From Candidatus Blautia stercorigallinarum (GTDB lineage Bacteria; Bacillota; Clostridia; Lachnospirales; Lachnospiraceae): 64,000 nucleotides of DNA. Location of the stretch: contig DXIQ01000038.1 of the NCBI GenBank assembly GCA_019112785.1, positions 1 to 64,000 of the forward strand. Direction: 5' to 3'. The translations under genes and the position numbers were made by a program. The notes beneath the pieces are model-generated. The model was not told where the DNA came from and did not search any database. It worked only from the letters and a program-made list of their open reading frames with translations. Positions 48,686 to 56,446 of the stretch are shown in pieces (the stretch's first letter is position 1; each line of letters opens with the position of its first letter).

Positions 48686-48724
48686 ATGGCGGAAAATATC
48701 CAGCGGGAATATAAAAACCGCCAT
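48686..48724 (-). other. Hairpin in the 5' leader of the chaperonin
   Basis: ATGGCGG (48686-48692) pairs with CCGCCAT (48718-48724) around an AT-rich loop with further pairing. It lies between the promoter (48733-48761) and the ribosome site. A role in mRNA stability or translation is possible. Confidence 0.5.
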
Positions 48725-48732
48725 TATCCATT

Positions 48733-48761
48733 ATTATAGAGAAAAAATATTTGTGAAACAA
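48733..48761 (-). promoter_or_regulatory. Promoter of the chaperonin operon
   Basis: On the minus strand TTGTTT (48756-48761) and TATAAT (48733-48738) are 17 bp apart. The -35 is poor, which suits an activated promoter. The adjacent operator ends on the first base of the -35. Confidence 0.78.
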
Positions 48762-48778
48762 TACTTAAATATGAGTAT
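48761..48778. promoter_or_regulatory. ATAC-N10-GTAT operator 1
   Basis: ATACTTAAATATGAGTAT, within AATACT-N8-AGTATT. On the minus strand it abuts the chaperonin -35, its centre near -43. Confidence 0.72.
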
Positions 48779-48845
48779 TAAAATGGATAAAATTAGTATT
48801 AATAAATAGAAACAAAATAAAATTAAAAAGAATAATAGGTGAAAA

Positions 48846-48863
48846 ATACTAAAAATTCAGTAT
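48846..48863. promoter_or_regulatory. ATAC-N10-GTAT operator 2
   Basis: ATACTAAAAATTCAGTAT, with perfect 8-bp arms AAAATACT and AGTATTTT (48843-48866). It abuts the -35 of the PanB-like gene in the same way as operator 1 at the chaperonin. Confidence 0.75.
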
Positions 48864-48891
48864 TTTACTTTTGGGCGTTTCAGGATATTAT
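48863..48891 (+). promoter_or_regulatory. Promoter of the PanB-like gene
   Basis: TTTTAC (48863-48868) and TATTAT (48886-48891), 17 bp apart. The weak -35 and abutting operator suggest activation. Confidence 0.6.
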
Positions 48892-48937
48892 GAAATCATA
48901 GCAGAATACCCGTGAATAATAAAAAGGAGGAAATTAC

Positions 48938-49807
48938 ATGGAAGAACAAAAAAATATTAAGATGTCAACCGCTTCAAAAAGCAGGAAATCCCTGGCTTTT
49001 CTTCAGAAGAAAAAAGATAACGGAGAAAAGATCGTACAGATGTGTCCGGCCGAACTCGGCCCTGTTTTTGGTATGGCCGCAGAACTGGCAGACTGCGATA
49101 TCCTTCGTACTCCGTCCATACTGAGCCTGAGAAGTTCCGCGCGGCTTGAGGATGAACTTCTTACAGGTTCCCTGACCATCCAGAAATACCGTGAGTATAC
49201 CAGTATCATCCACATTAACTGGTACATGCCGGCAGCTACTTATGCGGATAAATCTCTTGCTGTCCGCTGGGGCGCTGAATGGGTATTTGACGGAGCAGAC
49301 TCCATGCTTCCTATGGGAGTTACCAATGACGTCCTGAAGTTTATGTCCGACAATTATGTACCTACTTACGGACATATCGGTGCTATTTCAGGATGGCAGA
49401 CCAACGCTACAGGATATAAAAAGGTTGGCCGTACCGCTGAGGATGCTTTCCGTATTTTCAAATGGGGATATGAATATCAGGAAAACGGCATGGGCGGCAT
49501 GACCATTGAGCTGACTCCTATGGAAGTTTCAGAAGCCATTGCCAAGAAACTGAGAGTACCGGTAGTATCCATTGCAGCAGGAGCCCCATGTGACGGTTCC
49601 GAAATGGTGGATATGGATACTTTCGGCATGATGCCAAAGCCGGCTTCCCACGCAAAGACTTATGCCCAGCTGATGCCGTTCCTGTGCCAGGCTTACGCTG
49701 CATGGGCAAATGATGTCCGTACCGGCGCTTATCCGGAGGAAAAGAACGGTTATCATATGGATCCGGAAGAACTGGAAAAATTCAACACCATGATGGATAA
49801 CTTCTAA
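48938..49807 (+). CDS. PanB-superfamily enzyme with altered metal site
   Basis: This 289-aa protein is recognisable by 'YGHIGAISGW' (144-153), 'GYKKVGRTAEDA' (159-170), the conserved glutamate Glu191 in TIELTP, and 'SIAAGAPCDGSEMV' (211-224), all in the order of ketopantoate hydroxymethyltransferase. The metal-binding aspartates of PanB (in VGDS and ADLPF of the E. coli enzyme) are replaced by TPSIL and NWYMP. It is therefore not a normal PanB and may be a lyase or aldolase of the PEP-mutase superfamily. AAGGAGG precedes the ATG. It is divergent from the chaperonin, with ATAC-N10-GTAT operators between them. Confidence 0.78.
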   Translation: MEEQKNIKMSTASKSRKSLAFLQKKKDNGEKIVQMCPAELGPVFGMAAELADCDILRTPSILSLRSSARLEDELLTGSLTIQKYREYTSIIHINWYMPAATYADKSLAVRWGAEWVFDGADSMLPMGVTNDVLKFMSDNYVPTYGHIGAISGWQTNATGYKKVGRTAEDAFRIFKWGYEYQENGMGGMTIELTPMEVSEAIAKKLRVPVVSIAAGAPCDGSEMVDMDTFGMMPKPASHAKTYAQLMPFLCQAYAAWANDVRTGAYPEEKNGYHMDPEELEKFNTMMDNF

Positions 49808-49863
49808 GATACGCAGCAGAAAAGAAAGAGCGAGTCCAGGCGGGACAATCCTTCCCGCCTGAT

Positions 49864-49905
49864 AAAAAGAGCCGGAAGGGGGAGACCGCTCCGGTTCTTT
49901 TTATC
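49864..49905. terminator. Bidirectional terminator
   Basis: AAAAAGAGCCGGA and TCCGGTTCTTTTT arms pair, giving T runs on both strands between the convergent PanB-like and luxR genes. Another hairpin (CAGGCGGGA/TCCCGCCTG) at about 49837-49861 precedes it. Confidence 0.85.
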
Positions 49906-49907
49906 CA

Positions 49908-50723
49908 TCAGTTTTCGGTCTGGCTTATGATCTTGAAAAGCAATTCCTGTTGCGTGGAAACATGGGCCTTTTCATAAATATGGGCAATATGTTTATAAGT
50001 GGTGTTTTTGGAAATATACAGAGCTGAGCTGATATTCTGGATACTCATACCCTGACAGAGCAGGTTTACGATCTCGGTTTCCCGTTTGGTAAAGCTGTAT
50101 TTGCTCCAGCCGGACTGGTTCTCATGAGGATTAAAATCTGTTCCCTGATAGAAAAAGTTCCGATACATGTTATTGAGGATAGGCAGGGCCAGATTCAGCC
50201 GGTCTTGTTCGATTTTTGAGAAAAATTCATTCCGGGTGCGGTCCAGGGAAAAAACAGCCCGGTAGGTGCCGTTCAGGTCAAAAAAACAGAAGCCCCAGGA
50301 ATATTTCAGCTTTCTGGCTTTGATATAATTTGTGAGAAATTCAGAATCCGGCACTTCTGACCAGTTGATGATCCTGGAAAAGCTCTGGTTCAAAGTGTTT
50401 TCCCGGATATCCTGATAAATACGGAATTCCTCAGGAAACTCAATCTGGGTCAGATAGTAGTTCATGTATTCGTCAAGCCACTTGTCCTGGATATGTATGG
50501 TGTACTTTCCGGAGATTTTCTTGTTCACATCCAGGAAAAATACCATAGCCTCATCATAGGAACACATTTTGGACATCAGGTCCAGAAGCTTGATGGCAAA
50601 GCTTCTGGGACTGTGAGCCTGGCTGCACTCCAGGATCAGATTATAGGCATCGATATAGACAGAAGGGTCTACATGTTCCAATTTAGGAAAGGCATAGGTG
50701 ATGTCTGTTATTTCAGCATTCAT
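49908..50723 (-). CDS. LuxR-type transcriptional regulator
   Basis: This 271-aa protein has a C-terminal LuxR/GerE helix-turn-helix (SFTKRETEIVNLLCQGMSIQNISSALYIS, then KNTTYKHIAHIYEKA) and an N-terminal sensor region of about 190 residues, perhaps GAF-like. There is no phospho-receiver motif. ATG 50723 has AGGAGG at 9 nt; the frame opens to 50744. It is divergent from an SDR, and ATAC-N10-GTAT operators lie between them and in the promoter region of the chaperonin and PanB-like genes. It is the best candidate for the regulator of that set. Confidence 0.9.
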   Translation of the reverse strand: MNAEITDITYAFPKLEHVDPSVYIDAYNLILECSQAHSPRSFAIKLLDLMSKMCSYDEAMVFFLDVNKKISGKYTIHIQDKWLDEYMNYYLTQIEFPEEFRIYQDIRENTLNQSFSRIINWSEVPDSEFLTNYIKARKLKYSWGFCFFDLNGTYRAVFSLDRTRNEFFSKIEQDRLNLALPILNNMYRNFFYQGTDFNPHENQSGWSKYSFTKRETEIVNLLCQGMSIQNISSALYISKNTTYKHIAHIYEKAHVSTQQELLFKIISQTEN

Positions 50724-50758
50724 TGCAGATAGCCTCCTATTCATAGTATGGCAGGTAT

Positions 50759-50776
50759 ATACCTAATTTTTAGTAT
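50759..50776. promoter_or_regulatory. ATAC-N10-GTAT operator 3
   Basis: ATACCTAATTTTTAGTAT. On the minus strand it covers the start of the luxR transcript; on the plus strand it is upstream of the SDR promoter. Confidence 0.65.
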
Positions 50777-50783
50777 ATTTTTT

Positions 50784-50812
50784 ATTATAAAAGAAGAAAG
50801 AACAAAATAAAA
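50784..50812 (-). promoter_or_regulatory. luxR promoter
   Basis: On the minus strand TTTTAT (50807-50812) and TATAAT (50784-50789), 17 bp apart. Operator 4 ends on the first base of the -35, exactly as at the chaperonin and PanB-like promoters. Confidence 0.68.
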
Positions 50813-50829
50813 TACCGAATTTTCAGTAT
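50812..50829. promoter_or_regulatory. ATAC-N10-GTAT operator 4
   Basis: ATACCGAATTTTCAGTAT, with arms ATACCGAA and TTCAGTAT (one mismatch), 53 bp from operator 3. It also overlaps a possible SDR -10 (TAAAAT, 50808-50813). Confidence 0.72.
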
Positions 50830-50850
50830 ATGGAACGAAAGGAGAATTTT

Positions 50851-51795
50851 ATGGAGAAAGAAAAACAGATGCAGATTACACCGGAAATGATCGCAAATAT
50901 GGCTGCAGGAAATGTTTCCAATGTCCAGAGTTTAAGCGATATTTTTATCAACAATATGAAGGGGAAAGCCGCTATCGTTACCGGAGGAGCTTCCGGACTG
51001 GGCTACAATGTAGTCAACCGCTTAAGCGAGGCGGGAGTGAAGGTTGTCATCGCTTCCCGAAATGAGAAAAAGGGGAAGAAGGCAGAGGAGGAATTCCGCA
51101 GCCGAGGAAGAGAGGTTACCTGGTGCCAGACGGATGTGACAAAGGTTTCCGACTGTTATAAGGCTGTGGAATTTACAGAAAAGACCTATGGAAAAGTAGA
51201 TATCCTGGTGGCCAATGCGGCTACATGGAGTATGTTTTCATTTCTGGATATGCCGGAGGAAGAATATGACAAGGTCATGAATACAGACTTAAAAGGAGAA
51301 TATTTCATGGCCCAGGCAGCAGCCCGCTCCATGGTGCGCAATAAGGTAAAAGGGAAGATCATATTCACCTCTTCCGCAGCCCGTCATTCCAGCGACGTGG
51401 CCGGAATCGGTATGATGAGTCATTATAATGCGGCGAAAGGAGCCGTTGCCAGCATGACCATGGGAGTGGCAAAGGAACTGCGGCAGTACGGGATCACAGT
51501 GAACTGTGTAGCGCCGGGTGGTATGGTGTCTGAGGGGGCTCTGACCAATACAGGAAAAGCCGCTGCCTACTACGGAACAGAGCTTATCCAGGAGCAGATG
51601 GCGCTTGCAAAAGATACCCCTACAGCCATGAATCCTGATGAAGTGGCCATTGCTGTATTTGCCATGTGTACAGATATGTCCAATTATATGGTGGGAGAGA
51701 CTGTTGATGTGACCGGCGGAGCAACTTTAAGTTTCCAGAAGAAACCCTGGAGCTATACCATGCCGGGATGTATTCCGGGGCCAAAAGAAGAATAG
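50851..51795 (+). CDS. Short-chain dehydrogenase/reductase with N-terminal extension
   Basis: This 314-aa SDR has the cofactor motif TGGASGLG (44-51), NAA (near 129), the catalytic serine in FTSSAARH and the YxxxK motif in YNAAKG. A 38-residue extension precedes the core, which is not usual for SDRs. The ATG at 50851 follows AAAGGAG; an ATG at 50830 lies on operator 4. Substrate unknown. It is divergent from luxR and belongs to the operator-sharing set. Confidence 0.9.
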   Translation: MEKEKQMQITPEMIANMAAGNVSNVQSLSDIFINNMKGKAAIVTGGASGLGYNVVNRLSEAGVKVVIASRNEKKGKKAEEEFRSRGREVTWCQTDVTKVSDCYKAVEFTEKTYGKVDILVANAATWSMFSFLDMPEEEYDKVMNTDLKGEYFMAQAAARSMVRNKVKGKIIFTSSAARHSSDVAGIGMMSHYNAAKGAVASMTMGVAKELRQYGITVNCVAPGGMVSEGALTNTGKAAAYYGTELIQEQMALAKDTPTAMNPDEVAIAVFAMCTDMSNYMVGETVDVTGGATLSFQKKPWSYTMPGCIPGPKEE

Positions 51796-51881
51796 AGAAA
51801 AATTCCCTGTACTTTTATAGTATGATGGTAAAGTCTGTGATAAACTGATAGAGTAACTGTCGGTTTTAGGGAGATTTTACT

Positions 51882-52742
51882 ATGGGAAATGATAAGCAGA
51901 AGATTTACAGGGAATTAAATCATAGTATAGGAAAAGAAGAATTGCAGAAACTCATAACTGAGGGCAGAGAACACAATCTGATTTTTCATGGTATTACAGA
52001 ACAGGTACTGTTTTCAGATATACGATATGAACGTCTGGATATGTCTTTTCTATCCAGGATTTCCTCTCTGGATTATGGGAAAAAATACCGGGTGTTACTT
52101 CTGGGATTCACAGATAAAAACAGCGGAGAAGGATTTCTGGCAGATATAGAAAATTTATTTCATGAAAAATATAACATATATCTGACTACCATCTGGGAGG
52201 GTCTGCTCATAGGGATACTGCCGGAGAATAGGACAGGAATTTCAGAAATTAAAAAGCTATATCATGACGGGGAGAAAATTGAGAAGGAAATTAAGATAGG
52301 ATGCGGCACCATAAAATATGCTCTTGAAGACAGCAGGTACGGCCTGCAGGAAGCCCTTCGCACATATGATATGATTGAAACAGTAAAAAAATACAGGGAA
52401 AATCTACTGCTGTATGAGGATCTGGGAATTTACGGCCTGTTATATGAGTTGAAGGATCCGGCGGTTTTTGAAAGATACTGCACCGGTATTTTTCAGGGCA
52501 TATGGCAGTATGATTCGAAAAATGATTCCCAGCTGTTTTCCACACTAGAGTGCTATTTCCGAAATGAATGTGATAAATTAAAAACCGCAGAAGAATTATT
52601 TATCCATGAAAATACACTGCGATATCGGCTTCATCAGATCGAGAAAATTCTGGGGAAAAGTCTGAAAAATATCAATGTTATCACAGATCTGGTAACGGCC
52701 TTTAAAGTCCGGCGTATGATGCAGATACTGGATACAGTGTAG
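51882..52742 (+). CDS. PucR/CdaR-type transcriptional regulator
   Basis: This 286-aa protein has the C-terminal PucR helix-turn-helix (ECYFRNECDKLKTAEELFIHENTLRYRLHQIEKILG) and a preceding GGDEF-like/PucR sensor region. These regulators often control use of a small nitrogen compound next to the target genes. It lies upstream of the aminotransferase, PII and permease genes and could regulate them. Confidence 0.88.
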   Translation: MGNDKQKIYRELNHSIGKEELQKLITEGREHNLIFHGITEQVLFSDIRYERLDMSFLSRISSLDYGKKYRVLLLGFTDKNSGEGFLADIENLFHEKYNIYLTTIWEGLLIGILPENRTGISEIKKLYHDGEKIEKEIKIGCGTIKYALEDSRYGLQEALRTYDMIETVKKYRENLLLYEDLGIYGLLYELKDPAVFERYCTGIFQGIWQYDSKNDSQLFSTLECYFRNECDKLKTAEELFIHENTLRYRLHQIEKILGKSLKNINVITDLVTAFKVRRMMQILDTV

Positions 52743-52793
52743 AGGATTTGTAATTTTTCACAAAAATACAGACTTTTTTTATTTTTTAAAACA

Positions 52794-52822
52794 TTGTAAA
52801 CCCTGTCCGGGCCTGCTATACT
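52794..52822 (+). promoter_or_regulatory. Promoter of the aminotransferase gene
   Basis: TTGTAA (52794-52799) and TATACT (52817-52822), 17 bp apart. It opens a leader of about 90 nt with a strong hairpin. Confidence 0.68.
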
Positions 52823-52851
52823 TCCATTCAACAATAGAAGTAATAAGCAAG

Positions 52852-52897
52852 GGCGCTTGAGATAACTGAAAGGTTATGGAAAGCGCTCTTTTGATTT
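52852..52897 (+). promoter_or_regulatory. Leader hairpin before the aminotransferase (possible attenuator)
   Basis: AGGGCGCTT pairs with AAGCGCTCT around an inner ATAAC/GTTAT stem and a purine-rich GAG/GGA internal loop, and is followed by TTTTGATTTTC. It looks like a terminator placed before the ribosome site (AAAAGGAGG). Attenuation or a small riboswitch is possible. I recognise no known class. Confidence 0.5.
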
Positions 52898-52917
52898 TCT
52901 AAAAGGAGGAAAGAGGT

Positions 52918-54258
52918 ATGACGCTTACATATGAAGAAAGTCTGGAACATTATTTAAATACTTTTAAAAAATCCGGAGAAATGAGTCTTCGGGCCAGTAA
53001 ATATATTCCCGGATCCTATAGCCGAAGAAGTTTTAATTATGGTCCACATGCCATATATGTAGACAGGGCCGAAGGCGCTTATGTATACACAGTAGATGGA
53101 AAAAAACTTCTGGATTTTAATAATAATTTTACTGTGAGCATTCTGGGATATCAGAATAAAGAAGTGGATCAAGCCATTATAGATACTATGAAAAAAGGAT
53201 ATTCTATCGGCAATCCTACAGAGGAAGAAATTGAACTGGCAAAAATGATCTGTGAACGGATTGATTCCATAGAAAAAGTGAAATTTTTCTGCTCTGCCTC
53301 GGAAGCATGTGTAGGAGCTTTAAGGATTGCAAGAGCTTACACAGGTAGAGATAAGGTAGCAAAAATGGAAGGAGGATACCATGGATTCTTGGATGATTTT
53401 TCTTTTTCTGCCCATCCGGATGCTGCTAAGGCGGGGGATGATCTGGAACATATTGTACCCCTTCCGGAATCGGAAGGAATCCCTGCAAACAGAGCAGAAG
53501 ATGTTATCCTGCTGACACAAAATAATATTGAAGTTAGTGAAAAGCTGATCAGAGAGCATGCAGATGAATTGGCTTGTGTAGTTATGGAGCTTCAGTCAGG
53601 ATCAGGAGGAATCGTGACATTGGATCCGGAATTTGTAAAACGTATCCGGGAAGTAACCCGGGAACTGGGAATCCTGCTGATCTTTGACGAGACAATTATG
53701 ATACGGGCATATAAGGGAGGATTTCAAAGCAAATATAATGTAAAGCCTGATTTGACCATCTCCGGAAAAACCATAGGAGGGGGGATACCATTGGGAATGG
53801 TGGGAGGCTCTGCTGAAGTAATGGATGTTGCCGCTCGTAATGAAGTTCAGATGTCCGGTACCCATCACGGACACAGACTTGCCTGTGCAGCAGGAATCGC
53901 TACTTTAAAGCAGTTGGATGATGCGGCTTATGAGAGACTTAACGGAATGGGAGACAGGATCAAGAAGGAATTAAATACATGGGCGTTAAAGGAAAAGATC
54001 CCCTTTATTGTTTTCGGAGAGTCTTCTGTGCTGGGGTATGCATTTACCAGAGAGATGGGACAGAGGATACATACCCACCGGGATTATTGGACAAAATCAG
54101 ATGGTCAGAAGATGCAGACTTTCGCATTAGAAATCGCAGTACGGGGATTCCTGCCGGTACACAGAGGACAGTTGGGATTGACTCTTCCCATGTCAGATCA
54201 GGACATTACAGATTTTATTGAGACAACAAAAGATATTGTAAAAGAAATGTATTCATAG
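52918..54258 (+). CDS. Class III aminotransferase (glutamate-1-semialdehyde aminomutase-like)
   Basis: This 446-aa PLP enzyme resembles glutamate-1-semialdehyde aminomutase and other class III aminotransferases: CSASEACVGALRIARAYTGRDK, HGF, LIFDETI (cofactor aspartate), and the PLP lysine in SGKTIGGGIPLGMVGG. Tetrapyrrole genes are absent nearby, so an amine or amino acid catabolic role is more likely than haem synthesis. A terminator separates it from the PII gene. The regulator upstream is PucR-like. Confidence 0.88.
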   Translation: MTLTYEESLEHYLNTFKKSGEMSLRASKYIPGSYSRRSFNYGPHAIYVDRAEGAYVYTVDGKKLLDFNNNFTVSILGYQNKEVDQAIIDTMKKGYSIGNPTEEEIELAKMICERIDSIEKVKFFCSASEACVGALRIARAYTGRDKVAKMEGGYHGFLDDFSFSAHPDAAKAGDDLEHIVPLPESEGIPANRAEDVILLTQNNIEVSEKLIREHADELACVVMELQSGSGGIVTLDPEFVKRIREVTRELGILLIFDETIMIRAYKGGFQSKYNVKPDLTISGKTIGGGIPLGMVGGSAEVMDVAARNEVQMSGTHHGHRLACAAGIATLKQLDDAAYERLNGMGDRIKKELNTWALKEKIPFIVFGESSVLGYAFTREMGQRIHTHRDYWTKSDGQKMQTFALEIAVRGFLPVHRGQLGLTLPMSDQDITDFIETTKDIVKEMYS

Positions 54259-54266
54259 ATAAAACG

Positions 54267-54310
54267 AAGGCGTTTTGATCCGGGATAAGAGGTTCAAAAC
54301 GCCTTTTCTA
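54267..54310 (+). terminator. Intrinsic terminator after the aminotransferase
   Basis: AAGGCGTTTTGA and TCAAAACGCCTT arms with TTCT after. It ends 27 bp before the PII gene start. Confidence 0.82.
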
Positions 54311-54331
54311 TCAACAGGAGGTTAAGGAGAT

Positions 54332-54679
54332 ATGGAATTTGTTAAAGTTGAAGTTATTACAGCCGGAGCAAAGCTGGAGGAATTAAAGAAATCCATTACG
54401 AAGGTCGGCGTTACCGGAATGACAGTAACCCAGGTCATGGGATGCGGAGTCCAGAGGGGAACACCGGAATACGAAGATGATATCCATAGTGAGATCGAAC
54501 TGCTTCCTAAACAGATGATCATGATGGTTATAGAAAAAAGCAAATTGGAGAAAGTCCTGGATACTGTAAAAAAGGGACTATATACAGGACATATAGGCGA
54601 TGGAAAGATTTTTGTCTCGCCGGTAAACAATATTATCCGGATACGTACCGGAGAGGAAGACAAAGACGCTCTTTATTAA
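54332..54679 (+). CDS. PII nitrogen-regulatory protein without the uridylylation tyrosine
   Basis: This 115-aa PII protein is trimeric in this family and binds ATP, ADP and 2-oxoglutarate. The B-loop TGHIGDGKIFV and C-terminal RIRTGEEDKDAL are intact, as is the T-loop lysine in LLPK. The T-loop (about 37-58) reads GVQRGTPEYEDDIHSEIELL and has serine where GlnB and GlnK have Tyr51, so it is not a normal uridylylation target. There is no amtB next to it. A putative amino acid permease follows 17 bp later. AGGAGG precedes the ATG, with the ORF after a terminator, so a separate promoter may exist. Confidence 0.9.
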   Translation: MEFVKVEVITAGAKLEELKKSITKVGVTGMTVTQVMGCGVQRGTPEYEDDIHSEIELLPKQMIMMVIEKSKLEKVLDTVKKGLYTGHIGDGKIFVSPVNNIIRIRTGEEDKDALY

Positions 54680-54696
54680 CGGAAGGAGAAACAGAT

Positions 54697-56133
54697 ATGG
54701 AAAAAAAGAAAAAACTCGGACTGCCTAGTGTGATTGCTACGGGAGTAGGCGTTATCATAGCGACAAGCTGTCTTTTATCTCTGGGACAGGGAGCCGGGAC
54801 TATAGGAACTCCCTTTATTTTGTCTATGGCTCTGGCTTGCGCGCTGAATTGTTTTGCAGCCTTTTCTATGTCAGAACTGAATGCTCTGATGCCGGATCTT
54901 ACCGGAGGACTGGCCCAGTATACTCTGGCCTGTGTAGGACCTTTTCTGACAATTCTTATCATGACAGGAGGCTATCTTATAGGAAATACTATGGTTGCCA
55001 GTGTGGAATGTGCGATGTTTGGAAATACGATACTGACGATTTTTCCTCAATCGCCGGTGCCATCAACAGTATATTGTGTGATAATCCTAATCTTTTTAGT
55101 ACTGATCAATTTAAAAGGTATTGATCTTTTCGCGAAGATCCAGAACATTGTTGCCTATGGATTGATTTTTTTCCTTATTTTTTTGGGGGTTATAGGAGCA
55201 TTAGGACTTGGAACCGGGAAAATCGTAGAGCAACCGGGCGTAGTAGCAGGAGACTTTAACAGCATAATCAATATGTGCGGCCTGGCATTTTTTATGTTTA
55301 TTGCCAGCGAATTTGTGATACCTATATCCAAAGAGGTGAAAAATGCAAAGAGAAATGTGCCTCTTGGGATGATCCTCAGCCTGATACTGATTCTGGTCAT
55401 GCAGTCAATCCTTGTTCTGGGATTTAAAAATTATACACCCTGGGCTGGACTGGCAGCTTCATCCTCTCCACATATTCTTTATGGAACATTGCTTTTGGGA
55501 ACCCCGGGGAAAATATGGATGGCAGTTGTAGCGATTCTTGCAGTTGTAAGTACGGTTAACTCTAATATTGCGGGCCTTGCTAATATTGCTGCCGGAATGG
55601 CAAAGATAGGGCTGCTTCCCGAGCTATTTATGAAAAGAAATAAAAATGGGATTCCCTGGATTTCTGTTCTGATCATCGGCGGAGGTATGCTGGTAATTAA
55701 TATTACAGGGCTTTCTTCAACAAGTGAACTTTCTTTTATGATTTTAAGTGCCAGCGTTATACTTATGCTGGCTTATATACTGGTACATATTGATGTATTA
55801 ATTTTGAGAAAGAGACTTCCTAAGGCTCCAAGGAATTTTAAAGTGCCTGGAGGACCTGTGATCCCGGTTATCGGTATTTTAGGCACAGCCTGGATGATCT
55901 GGCATATTGCAGAGGATAATGCCACAAGATTTGGCGTGTACGGCCTGTGCCTTGTAATGTTTGGTGTGTTGGTGATTTATGCAGTTCCCTGGCTGATATA
56001 TCAGAAAAAACCATTTTTCAGACCGGTTCCAGTGGAGAGAGTGATGGCCATGGAAAACAGCCAATATGTTATCTGGCATAAAAAAAAGAGAGAAAACTGT
56101 AAGAACAAAAAGTATGCAAAAATGTCAGGTTGA
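54697..56133 (+). CDS. APC superfamily amino acid/amine permease
   Basis: This 478-aa protein has about 12 hydrophobic segments and APC-type glycine-rich motifs in the first segment (GVGVIIATSCLLSLGQG). The last 25 residues are cytoplasmic and very basic (WHKKKRENCKNKKYAKM). It starts 17 bp after the PII gene with GGAAGGAG, so they are likely co-transcribed, and PII may regulate it. Substrate unknown; the neighbouring aminotransferase points to an amine or amino acid. Confidence 0.9.
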   Translation: MEKKKKLGLPSVIATGVGVIIATSCLLSLGQGAGTIGTPFILSMALACALNCFAAFSMSELNALMPDLTGGLAQYTLACVGPFLTILIMTGGYLIGNTMVASVECAMFGNTILTIFPQSPVPSTVYCVIILIFLVLINLKGIDLFAKIQNIVAYGLIFFLIFLGVIGALGLGTGKIVEQPGVVAGDFNSIINMCGLAFFMFIASEFVIPISKEVKNAKRNVPLGMILSLILILVMQSILVLGFKNYTPWAGLAASSSPHILYGTLLLGTPGKIWMAVVAILAVVSTVNSNIAGLANIAAGMAKIGLLPELFMKRNKNGIPWISVLIIGGGMLVINITGLSSTSELSFMILSASVILMLAYILVHIDVLILRKRLPKAPRNFKVPGGPVIPVIGILGTAWMIWHIAEDNATRFGVYGLCLVMFGVLVIYAVPWLIYQKKPFFRPVPVERVMAMENSQYVIWHKKKRENCKNKKYAKMSG

Positions 56134-56323
56134 TACAGGGGACAGCAAAAGAAGAAATGAAAAAAGTAAAAGTGAATGTCTTTTTTATCTCTCAAAGATC
56201 CGGTAACTTTGTAAAAAGTATGAGGTATATTTTTCCTGGACGAAGTGCAAGCCGGTTCTTGTAGGACCGGGTATCTTTGGAACCACCAGTATTATAGAGA
56301 TAAAATAACCGGGGTGAAAAGGG

Positions 56324-56440
56324 CGGCGTCCACCCCGAAGATAAACTGCTTTGAAGTGGGAAACAGGGCGAAAAACAGGTCCTTGGGCAGATATTCTTTT
56401 TTTATAGTTTTTAAGGTTGGAAATAGAGAGAGTTTCATGA
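56324..56440 (-). pseudogene. Truncated 5' remnant of the SulP gene
   Basis: The sequence matches the start of the complete sulP gene: 56380-56440 corresponds to about 60070-60135 (AGGTCCTTGGGCAG, AAGGTTGGAAATAGAG, then the CAT start) and 56324-56375 to about 59911-59962 (GGCGGCGTCCACCCCGAAG). About 105 bp between them are deleted, shifting the frame. It begins 8 bp after the ATPase stop codon. The rest of the 313-bp gap 56134-56446 shows only a weak hairpin around CGGGGTG/CACCCCG. Confidence 0.85.
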
Positions 56441-56446
56441 TTGCAA

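Noticed and set aside
48647-48937. CIRCE/HrcA control of the chaperonin
   Set aside because: No TTAGCACTC-N9-GAGTGCTAA pair is visible; the gap instead has ATAC-N10-GTAT sites.
48938-49807. Ordinary ketopantoate hydroxymethyltransferase (panB)
   Set aside because: The two metal-binding motifs of PanB are missing and panC and panD are not nearby.
52918-54258. Haem-pathway glutamate-1-semialdehyde aminomutase (hemL)
   Set aside because: No tetrapyrrole genes nearby; the context with PucR, PII and a permease fits amine or amino acid use better.
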